Assembly (NCBI GenBank): GCA_021647445.1
Contig: JAKIUS010000095.1
Span: 1-6,612, forward strand
Length of the DNA stretch: 6,612 nucleotides
From: Geopsychrobacter sp.
GTDB lineage: Bacteria; Desulfobacterota; Desulfuromonadia; Desulfuromonadales; Geopsychrobacteraceae
Direction of reading: 5' to 3'
The notes under the pieces: model-generated
The model's database searches: none
Told to the model about the DNA's origin: nothing
The model's input: the letters and a program-made list of their open reading frames with translations, nothing else
Shown: in pieces, positions 1 to 6,128 of the stretch
Position numbering within the stretch: position 1 is the stretch's first letter
Layout of the letters: every line of letters begins with the position of its first letter
Made by a program: the position numbers and the translations under genes

Positions 1-416
1 TCTGGAATACTGAGCAAAAGCTTGTTTATTACCGAATCAGCAGGAGAAAGTTCACGCGCCTTCAACAACAATTCTTTCGCTTTTAACGTTAAATCCTGAA
101 GCAAATATAAACGGGAACAACCGACAAGAGCAGCTAGGTTGTCCCCATCAAGTTGAAGAGCTTTTTTAAATGATTTCTCGGAGCCGAGGAGGTCATCTTG
201 CTGACATTGGATGCGTGCAAGAACGACATGGCCAGGGCCATATTCAGGAAGAAACTTCAGGCCCTTAACGGCTACGGAAAAAGCATCCTCAAGCATTCCC
301 ATCCTACGATAAGATTCACTTAACGACACAAAAATAGTCGAACGGGGATCAGAGGAGAGTATTTCCGTATAAGCGGCAATCTTGCCAAGCAGAGAATTCT
401 GTTGACTCTCAACCAT
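1..416 (-). CDS. TPR-repeat protein, N-terminal part (C-terminus beyond window)
   Basis: The frame opens at ATG 416-414 and stays open to the window edge, giving 138 complete codons and no stop. The protein starts MVESQQNSLLGKIAAYTEIL. It contains about three tetratricopeptide-like helix pairs, near residues 26-59, 60-93 and 94-127. Typical TPR spacing shows in segments such as SEKSFKKALQLDGDNLAAL and AKELLLKARELSPAD. No signal peptide or membrane segment is seen in this part, so it is probably cytoplasmic unless the missing C-terminus says otherwise. The start is well supported: GGAGG lies 8 bases upstream, inside the end of aroB, and only 3 bases separate the aroB stop from this ATG, so the two genes are probably co-transcribed. 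TPR units are protein-binding scaffolds. The partner is unknown and no specific function can be assigned. Confidence 0.85.
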   Translation of the reverse strand, partial: MVESQQNSLLGKIAAYTEILSSDPRSTIFVSLSESYRRMGMLEDAFSVAVKGLKFLPEYGPGHVVLARIQCQQDDLLGSEKSFKKALQLDGDNLAALVGCSRLYLLQDLTLKAKELLLKARELSPADSVINKLLLSIP

Positions 417-419
417 GTA

Positions 420-1520
420 TCAAGCCTCCAGTTCAGAAAGTGCAGCGCTAAGAACCATCTCTATATCATCAACAGGGTAAAGACCGGCGTCCCCAATGTT
501 CCGATTAAGGACCATGGTTAAATTCCCGGCCCGAACTTTCTTATCACGCAACATTGCAGAGACATACTGCCTCAACGGAAACTGAGGTGCAGTCACAGGC
601 AACTTAAAACTTTTCAAAAGCGCTAAAATTCGGCGACTCGCGCACTCGTCTGATAGACGCATATTCTGCGCTATACGACTGGCAACCACCATACCACAGG
701 CAACGGCCTCACCATGACGCCACTCACCATAACCACATAGACTTTCGATCGCATGGCCAAAGGTGTGCCCATAATTCAAAAGGGCACGGACAGAGCCCTC
801 AAGCTCGTCAATTTCTACAATATCCGCTTTAATTTGGCAAGACCTCTTTACCGCCGACAGCAGGGGCCCTGACTCTAAATTGAGCAGATTATCAACATTT
901 TCTTCCAACCAAGAAAAAAACTTTTCATCCTTGATGATGCCGTACTTTATTATTTCAGCGATACCGGCACGAATTTCTCTTTCATTCAACGTCTTCAAGG
1001 TGGCGATGTCGATCAGCACCAATCGTGGTTGATAAAAGGCGCCGATGAGATTTTTACCCAACCGATGATTGACTGCAGTCTTACCTCCGACAGAGCTATC
1101 AACTTGAGAAAGGATTGTTGTCGGGACCTGGACAAACGGAATGCCGCGTAAAAAGGTGGCCGCAGCATAACCAGCCATATCACCAACCACGCCACCACCA
1201 AGGGCAACCAGCCCAGAACCGCGGTCAAAGCGACCCTCAATCAAGCGGTCATAAATCAATTCAAGGGTGGCAAGATTTTTATACTCTTCACCATCGTCCA
1301 CGGAGATGAGGGTACATTCGAAACCAGAAGCCGCCAAGGATTCAAGGACTATCGGCCAATAAAGAGCCTCAACCGTCTTATTCGTCACAACGGCTATTTT
1401 CTGAGGAAATGAAATATTGATTAACTGCTCGCCCAATGTTGTGAGGATATTTTCCCCGAACAGAATCGGATAACTTCTATCCCCTAATCCAACCTCAATA
1501 GAATCTAGTCCAACAAACAT
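420..1520 (-). CDS. aroB: 3-dehydroquinate synthase
   Basis: This enzyme converts 3-deoxy-D-arabino-heptulosonate 7-phosphate (DAHP) to 3-dehydroquinate, the second step of the shikimate pathway. It needs NAD+ and a divalent metal and acts in the cytoplasm. The 366-residue product matches the usual family length of about 360 and closely resembles E. coli AroB from memory. Visible motifs are DGEEYK (76-81), the nucleotide-binding GGGVVGD (108-114), SSVGGKTAVNH around K147, GIAEIIKYG with the expected metal ligand E189, GHTFGH (251-256), HGE (269-271) and RDKK (325-328). No key residue is missing. The start at 1520 is preferred to an in-frame ATG at 1586. The longer form would add 22 residues with no family counterpart, and its start lies before the terminator hairpin, so the hairpin would fall inside the coding sequence. 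Its ribosome site is weak (GGGCGG, 8 bases upstream). It lies 83 bases after pilQ. Confidence 0.96.
   Translation of the reverse strand: MFVGLDSIEVGLGDRSYPILFGENILTTLGEQLINISFPQKIAVVTNKTVEALYWPIVLESLAASGFECTLISVDDGEEYKNLATLELIYDRLIEGRFDRGSGLVALGGGVVGDMAGYAAATFLRGIPFVQVPTTILSQVDSSVGGKTAVNHRLGKNLIGAFYQPRLVLIDIATLKTLNEREIRAGIAEIIKYGIIKDEKFFSWLEENVDNLLNLESGPLLSAVKRSCQIKADIVEIDELEGSVRALLNYGHTFGHAIESLCGYGEWRHGEAVACGMVVASRIAQNMRLSDECASRRILALLKSFKLPVTAPQFPLRQYVSAMLRDKKVRAGNLTMVLNRNIGDAGLYPVDDIEMVLSAALSELEA
425..429 (-). promoter_or_regulatory. Shine-Dalgarno site of the TPR gene
   Basis: The minus strand reads GGAGG, followed by 8 bases and then the ATG at 416. The site lies within the last codons of aroB, so the ribosome finishing aroB passes directly over it. 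It is the evidence for choosing 416 as the start of the downstream gene. Confidence 0.7.
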
Positions 1521-1555
1521 AGTGCAATCCGCCCAAGCTGATGACTTGAAAAATG

Positions 1556-1583
1556 AAAAAGGGCAGGAAAACCCGCCCTTTTT
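1556..1583 (-). terminator. Rho-independent terminator after pilQ
   Basis: Read on the minus strand, arms of 12 bases (1583-1572 and 1567-1556) flank a UUUU loop. The GC core is GGGCGGG against CCUGCCC, with one G-U wobble and otherwise full pairing. It is extended by A5/U5, and a second U-run follows after CA. On the plus strand the wobble becomes an A-C mismatch, so the minus-strand RNA folds better. The hairpin begins 20 bases past the pilQ stop. It probably ends most pil operon transcripts and also leaves a hairpin just before aroB. Confidence 0.85.
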
Positions 1584-1603
1584 CACAACTATTTAATTTT
1601 AAA

Positions 1604-4384
1604 TTAATTATTATGCAAGATTCTGGGCGTGATAAAAATCATCAACTCAGCCTTGGTATTGGTCACCTTGGTCGATTTGAACAGTCGGCCAAATATTGGG
1701 ATATCCATCAAGAACGGCACCCCAGTCTCATTTTCTGTTTTATTGTTAATAAAGATACCGCCAATAACCGTGGTTTCACCATCCTGGACCAGAACCTTTG
1801 TTTTGGCTTTTTTAGTGTCGATACTCGGTGCAGAAGCACCAGCGGTTATCGAAGGAGAATCGTTGGTGGCCAGGATCTCGAGAATAACGCTATCATCTGG
1901 ATTAATAACCGGCTTAACTGTCAATTTCAGTTCCGCAGCAATAAATTCTGTTTTAGGCCCATCTGCACCGGAGGTTTGATAGGGGATCGTCGTTCCCTGA
2001 GAGATCGTAGCCTCTTCACCGTTTAAGGTCGTGATCCGCGGCGTCGAAACAATTTTCGCGTTTCCATTCGATTCGAGTGCAGAAATACGTAAATCAAGAA
2101 CCGTCTGATCAATCCCGATACGACCAAAAGTAAAACCTGTACCAAGGCCAGCTTCAGTAGCAGCACTCCCAGCCCCGACAGGCAAACCAATACTGAAGTC
2201 TCCACCAATGCCAAGCTTTCCTGCACCGAGTTTATTGCCTGGGTTGTTAAAATCCAGACCCCAATTAACACCGAGATCACGGCTGTAGTTTGAATTTACT
2301 TCAACGATACGTGCCTCAATCATAACCTGACGTTCTGGAGTGTCGAGAATCTTGACCAATTCACGTACTTTATCAAGACGTGCGACCACATCATTGACGA
2401 TCAAAAGCTTGTTTCGAGCGTCTTCGGTGATTGTCCCCCGGCCACTCAAGAGATCTCTTGCCGGTGCTGATACCGCTTTTAAATTTGCATAACTAACGGT
2501 CATAACTTCAGTCACAGTCGGCTCAAGCCTCTCCTGAGAGCGCACGGCTGTCAACTCAGCTTCTTTCATACTCCTAATAGTGCTTTTCGGCAGAACACGT
2601 ACAACATTGCCCTCTTGAATCATCCCAAGGTTCGTTATGTCGAGGATAAGATTTAAGGCTTGATCCCAAGGAACATCTGTTAAGCGCAGAGTCACGTCGC
2701 CCTTAATCTGATCCGAGGCAATGATGTTCAAGTCACTGACTTCAGCGATCAACTGCAAAACATTTCTTACGCTAATATTGTCAAAAATCAACGATATTTT
2801 TTCACCCTTGAATTGTTCATTCTTTACCAGGGTCTGCGCAGATTGAGAAGCCTCTGGCTTGACGACTTTAGCAGCCAATGCGCTCTCTACAGAGGTTTTC
2901 GCCTCCAAAGCAACGGGTTCAGAGTTATCCTCAGGATGCGTTACAACCGTCACGGCCGAAGCATCAGCTTGAGATTTTGTCACCGCCGGCGTAGTCTCGG
3001 TCTCAGCATGAGACACAGAAACTGGAGCAGAAACAGGAACAGGAACAATTTCACCATCGACAGGTTCAGCCTCGGCGAAATGGCCATCAACAACCCTGAA
3101 ACCAACCCCCTTAGCATCAGTAATCAATTCATAATCTACATCGCCTTTAAGTTGGACGACAAAACGGATATCTGAACTATCGCCCTTATCAATGAGGTAC
3201 GGAGTCACCGACTGCACCGCCGTGGGAAAAGCGAGTGCGGTATAAACGCGGCGCAGAGATCTGGAAATGGTTGTATTTTTAATACCAAACTTAACAATAC
3301 GGCCATTTTTTACGGCGGGATCAATCTCGAATTTGCCGTTGATATCAATCCGATAGAGAGATACGCCCTCTTTGGCAGTAAACGCTATAGAGGAAACCTC
3401 TGCGGGGGATGACGGGTCAACAGCTTTAACAACAAGAGTTGAACTCTTTTTCGCAACAGGCGCCCAAGCCACTTGAACCCTGTCCCCTGATTGGTTGACC
3501 GTGAATTGAGGTAGTTCTTGTTCAGAAGAATCAAAGACAAAACGCAACTTCTCGGCATAAGGGCCAACCCGAAGTTTCGAAAACCCCTTAGACAGATCAA
3601 ATGCTCTTTCATTTTGCGCCAAAACTACACCATAAAGATCGACGACTAAGCGCTTGGGATTATCAAGAGTGAAATAACGCAATCGCTTGATACCAGCGGA
3701 AGCGAAAATCTCGACCCGGTTCTCTTCTTTGGTAATTGAAGCAAAACTTTTAACCGTAGCCTTAGTTGCGGCAGCCTTAGTTGCGGCAGCCTTAGTTGCG
3801 GCAGCCTTAGTTGCGGCAGCCTTAGTTGCGGCAGCCTTAGTTGCGGCAGCCTTAGTTGCGGCAGCCTTAGTTGCAGCAGCCTTAGTTGCGGCAGCCTTAG
3901 TTGCAGCAGCCTTAGTTGCGGCAGCCTTAGTTGCGGCAGCCTTAGTTGCGGCGGCCTTAGTTGCGGCAGTCTTATCAACCAGCCTTGCAGCAAAGGACAA
4001 CTGCATATCATTATCAGTGAAACCAACTTTGTAATCGGAAGAAGAATCCAACAAAACCTCAACACGGACCAGAGATCCGAGCGACAAATCAAAAGTCGAC
4101 AACCTGATCTCCTGAATCCCACCAGACCCGACTTTAATCGTAGTAGGAAGCTTACCCAGAGTCATGCGAGGGAAATCAACGACAACTCTCACCGGGTCAA
4201 TAGAATCGTAAACGGTATAACGATACCCTACCGGTTGGGCTGAGACTATATGCACAACTGCTTGTCCATCAACCATTTTGGCAGTGACTTCTTTTAGACT
4301 GTTTGATGTACTCCCTGCAAACGCACCGGGAACAGCAAAAAACAGCAACAGCAAAGTCCAGATCAACCTACGTAACAATTTCAT
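1604..4384 (-). CDS. pilQ: Type IV pilus outer-membrane secretin with an AAATK repeat tract
   Basis: PilQ forms the multimeric outer-membrane channel through which the type IV pilus passes. The product has 926 residues. A signal peptide spans about 1-23 (basic MKLLRR, hydrophobic core, likely cleavage after AFA). AMIN domain 1 spans about 30-132. A repeat tract follows at 139-208, one TAATK then 13 AAATK. AMIN domain 2 spans about 211-308 and a diverged AMIN-like beta domain about 332-434. Next comes an Ala/Val/Glu-rich linker (435-524), the N0/STN domain (529-600), the N1 domain (624-684) and the secretin barrel (690-921). The barrel carries typical segments such as STPRITTLNGEEATI, VQDGETTVIGGIF, VPFLMDIPIFGRLF and ITPRIL. 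AMIN domains bind peptidoglycan in this family. The protein is longer than Pseudomonas PilQ (about 714) and comparable to Myxococcus PilQ. The ATG has AGGGGA 9 bases upstream and lies 39 bases after pilP. Confidence 0.97.
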   Translation of the reverse strand: MKLLRRLIWTLLLLFFAVPGAFAGSTSNSLKEVTAKMVDGQAVVHIVSAQPVGYRYTVYDSIDPVRVVVDFPRMTLGKLPTTIKVGSGGIQEIRLSTFDLSLGSLVRVEVLLDSSSDYKVGFTDNDMQLSFAARLVDKTAATKAAATKAAATKAAATKAAATKAAATKAAATKAAATKAAATKAAATKAAATKAAATKAAATKAAATKATVKSFASITKEENRVEIFASAGIKRLRYFTLDNPKRLVVDLYGVVLAQNERAFDLSKGFSKLRVGPYAEKLRFVFDSSEQELPQFTVNQSGDRVQVAWAPVAKKSSTLVVKAVDPSSPAEVSSIAFTAKEGVSLYRIDINGKFEIDPAVKNGRIVKFGIKNTTISRSLRRVYTALAFPTAVQSVTPYLIDKGDSSDIRFVVQLKGDVDYELITDAKGVGFRVVDGHFAEAEPVDGEIVPVPVSAPVSVSHAETETTPAVTKSQADASAVTVVTHPEDNSEPVALEAKTSVESALAAKVVKPEASQSAQTLVKNEQFKGEKISLIFDNISVRNVLQLIAEVSDLNIIASDQIKGDVTLRLTDVPWDQALNLILDITNLGMIQEGNVVRVLPKSTIRSMKEAELTAVRSQERLEPTVTEVMTVSYANLKAVSAPARDLLSGRGTITEDARNKLLIVNDVVARLDKVRELVKILDTPERQVMIEARIVEVNSNYSRDLGVNWGLDFNNPGNKLGAGKLGIGGDFSIGLPVGAGSAATEAGLGTGFTFGRIGIDQTVLDLRISALESNGNAKIVSTPRITTLNGEEATISQGTTIPYQTSGADGPKTEFIAAELKLTVKPVINPDDSVILEILATNDSPSITAGASAPSIDTKKAKTKVLVQDGETTVIGGIFINNKTENETGVPFLMDIPIFGRLFKSTKVTNTKAELMIFITPRILHNN
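3761..3970 (-). repeat. 15-bp tandem repeat, 14 in-frame copies within pilQ
   Basis: The unit reads GCTGCCGCAACTAAG on the coding strand and encodes Ala-Ala-Ala-Thr-Lys. Fourteen units run without interruption. Counted in the direction of pilQ, unit 1 starts with ACT (Thr), unit 2 carries one synonymous Ala change, and units 5 and 7 share another (GCC to GCT). Units 8-14 (3761-3865) are identical. Because the unit is a multiple of three, gain or loss of copies keeps the pilQ frame. The encoded stretch of 70 residues has a lysine every five residues and no acidic residue, so it is strongly basic. It sits between the first and second AMIN domains. Confidence 0.98.
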
Positions 4385-4393
4385 AATCGGTAG

Positions 4394-4399
4394 TCCCCT
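4394..4399 (-). promoter_or_regulatory. Probable Shine-Dalgarno site of pilQ
   Basis: The minus strand reads AGGGGA, 9 bases before the pilQ ATG, within the 39-base gap after pilP. It supports the ATG at 4384 as the pilQ start. The same gap holds no recognisable terminator or promoter. Confidence 0.55.
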
Positions 4400-4423
4400 A
4401 ACGCCAAAAAGCCTGCAACACGT

Positions 4424-4954
4424 TTAAAAAGTTTTTTTGTCAGAAATGGTCATCGACTGGATCCCCTTGACCAACTTGCCAGCCAAGTCGATAGTTGACT
4501 CTTCAACTAGAATAGTGGATTTGGTAATATCCTTTATTACGCCATTATTTTTACCTATCTTCAGCCCAGGTCGCAAAATATAATTTTTACCATCCGGAGC
4601 GCTAACCATAGCCCTTGGGGCCCCTTTACCAATCAATATAGCCTGAACTCGAAACTGGCCAAGGTCAAATTTTTGTAAAGGTGTTTTAGGAACCTTAACT
4701 TCCCTGGCTTCCACCTCTTTTTTAAGTAGTGATTCAAAAGGATCTCGCTGCCCAACGGTGCTGTAAACGAAGAGGTCCTTAACCTCCTTGACCTCAGTTT
4801 TTGCCTGAGAAGTTACTGATTTTGCGGGCCCGACCTTCGTTGCTGATGGCCGCTGCTCAACATTTGAAGGCGTATCCGAACACCCGGCGACAAACAAAAG
4901 AAGACCAACAACAAAACATTTAACAAATAACGTCATCATGCCTTCTTTCCTCAT
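4424..4954 (-). CDS. pilP: Type IV pilus assembly lipoprotein
   Basis: PilP binds the PilN/PilO complex and contacts the N0 domain of PilQ, bridging the inner-membrane platform to the secretin. The 176-residue product has a lipoprotein signal with hydrophobic core VVGLLLFVAG and lipobox VAGC, with Cys25 as the acylated residue. A low-complexity linker (about 26-60) follows. The conserved PilP domain comes next: QRDPF (69-73), TPLQKFDLGQFRVQAI (91-106), and a C-terminal beta region with PDGKNYILRPG and IGKNNGVI. The ATG at 4954 overlaps the pilO stop as ATGA. In-frame ATGs at 4939 and 4936 follow a GAAGG stretch and would also leave a complete signal peptide, so the exact start is open. Ser at +2 after Cys25 does not match the classical Asp+2 inner-membrane retention signal. 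Confidence 0.95.
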   Translation of the reverse strand: MRKEGMMTLFVKCFVVGLLLFVAGCSDTPSNVEQRPSATKVGPAKSVTSQAKTEVKEVKDLFVYSTVGQRDPFESLLKKEVEAREVKVPKTPLQKFDLGQFRVQAILIGKGAPRAMVSAPDGKNYILRPGLKIGKNNGVIKDITKSTILVEESTIDLAGKLVKGIQSMTISDKKTF

Positions 4955-5556
4955 TTTCTGCCTGCTGATTTCTGATTCGAAGATCCTTGCGAATCGACAA
5001 AACGAAAAGTGGTCGTCCGGCAGTCAACACTCAAAGTTGTCCGTCCAGCCTTTACTGAAGGCTGCCCCATTCTCAGTTGATCAATATTGACAATTCGTGG
5101 CAGTCGCCCGACAGCATCGAAAAACATCGCAATATCATGGTAGGGACCGCGCAACTTTAAATTTACCGGGACCTCAGCATAAAACCCTTTAATGACCTCC
5201 CCTGCCGGTTTAAACTGCAAGACATCAAGCCCTTGATTTCGTGCCAGATCGCTGATATTACGAAGTAATTTAGAAATCTCCTTCTTGTCCGGCAGTTCAG
5301 AAAGTGCATCATTAAGTTGGGCCTGAAGACGTTCATACTCAGCCCTGAATTTAGGAAGATTGGCCGCAATACGCTGCTTTTCAGCGAGACGGGTATGTAC
5401 CGAACCCAATCGAGATTCAAGGTTGGCTACCTGCTCTAACTGACCTTGATAAACCAGAATATAAAATCCAACAACGACAATTGCCATTATCGCAATAAGG
5501 ACGAGAGTCCGCTGATAAGCAGGTCGTCTTAAAAAACCTTCAACACGTGGGTCCAT
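4951..5556 (-). CDS. pilO: Type IV pilus inner-membrane alignment protein
   Basis: PilO pairs with PilN to form the periplasmic platform that positions the pilus motor and links to PilP. The 201-residue product has a short cytoplasmic N-terminus, one membrane segment at about 17-36 (TLVLIAIMAIVVVGFYILV), and a periplasmic coiled coil at about 38-86. A ferredoxin-like fold spans about 92-188, including LPDKKEISKLLRNI, GPYHDIAMFFDAVGRLPRIVNI and a final beta strand. Length and layout are typical of the family. The start lies 23 bases after the pilN stop, with GGG-rich sequence (AAGGGGTAGGG) about 7 bases upstream. The stop codon overlaps the pilP ATG, suggesting translational coupling and matched stoichiometry. 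Confidence 0.95.
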   Translation of the reverse strand: MDPRVEGFLRRPAYQRTLVLIAIMAIVVVGFYILVYQGQLEQVANLESRLGSVHTRLAEKQRIAANLPKFRAEYERLQAQLNDALSELPDKKEISKLLRNISDLARNQGLDVLQFKPAGEVIKGFYAEVPVNLKLRGPYHDIAMFFDAVGRLPRIVNIDQLRMGQPSVKAGRTTLSVDCRTTTFRFVDSQGSSNQKSAGRK

Positions 5557-5579
5557 ATTAATACCCTACCCCTTGCGGT

Positions 5580-6128
5580 TTATTTAACCGGTTTAATCGC
5601 CATGCAATTCAAGGTAAATTTTTGCAATTTGACACCATTCCTCACAAGCTGAGAAAGACCATTTAACTCAACTTGCCCATAATAGGGAGAAGCTCCAAGG
5701 CGCTCCATAAAGCTGGCAACAACATTTTCATCAGCAGCAATACCGTCAATCTTTACCACGCCGCCAGAAGCAGAATAAGCTGTCAACCAGAGTTTATCAG
5801 GCAGGGCATGGTTCAATTCATCCAAAAGATGCACAGGACCCGACCTACCGTCCTTAAGCACCTTCAGAATCTCAAGTTTCTTGGTTAAGTCTGTTTGCAA
5901 TTGTTTATATCGAGAGACCTCACCAATCTTCTTTTTCAGTTGCCTGATCTGAGCCTCAACTGATGAAACCTCCTGCTCTTTATCTTTAATCCGCACTGTC
6001 ATCTGAAAGTATGCAGCACCACAAGCCACAGAAACTGCCAGCAAGCTAAGAACCAGAATCGACATCTGGACCCTGAGACGTTCTTTCTTCTGGGCAGCCC
6101 GAACAGGGAGTAAATTTATACGGATCAT
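5580..6128 (-). CDS. pilN: Type IV pilus inner-membrane assembly protein
   Basis: PilN is the bitopic membrane partner of PilO and the membrane anchor for PilM. The 182-residue product begins MIRINLLP. The INLLP tail is the conserved cytoplasmic peptide that PilM binds in characterised systems. A basic stretch (RAAQKKERLRVQ) precedes one membrane segment at about 23-42. A coiled coil rich in Lys, Glu and Gln spans about 46-92, and a periplasmic ferredoxin-like domain spans about 98-178 (HLLDELNHALPDKLWLTAY, then GIAADENVVASFMERL). The ATG overlaps the pilM stop as ATGA, with an AAGGGTGGG stretch just upstream in pilM serving as a probable ribosome site. Length and architecture are normal for the family. 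Confidence 0.96.
   Translation of the reverse strand: MIRINLLPVRAAQKKERLRVQMSILVLSLLAVSVACGAAYFQMTVRIKDKEQEVSSVEAQIRQLKKKIGEVSRYKQLQTDLTKKLEILKVLKDGRSGPVHLLDELNHALPDKLWLTAYSASGGVVKIDGIAADENVVASFMERLGASPYYGQVELNGLSQLVRNGVKLQKFTLNCMAIKPVK

Noticed and set aside
1521..1586. A 22-residue N-terminal extension of aroB starting at 1586
   Set aside because: It would be translated through the terminator hairpin and has no match to the AroB family, which begins just before the GDRSYPI segment.
1553..2026. Plus-strand open frame opposite the pilQ 3' end
   Set aside because: It is antisense to the conserved secretin domain, has no recognisable family motifs, and begins in the terminator hairpin.
3761..3970. 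CRISPR array
   Set aside because: The units are 15 bp, contiguous without spacers, and keep the pilQ reading frame.
3687..4034. Plus-strand open frame encoding an LVAAA repeat protein
   Set aside because: It exists because the 15-bp repeat of pilQ has no stop in this frame. It lies entirely within pilQ and lacks a ribosome site or any family character.
3646..4122. Second minus-strand frame with LPQLR repeats
   Set aside because: Another frame of the same 15-bp repeat; a shadow of pilQ, whose frame has a signal peptide and conserved domains.
4424..4440. A7 run at the end of pilP as a programmed frameshift site
   Set aside because: It is not in the phase of a classical slippery heptamer. A -1 shift would add only about a dozen unremarkable codons before a stop, and no stimulating structure is seen.
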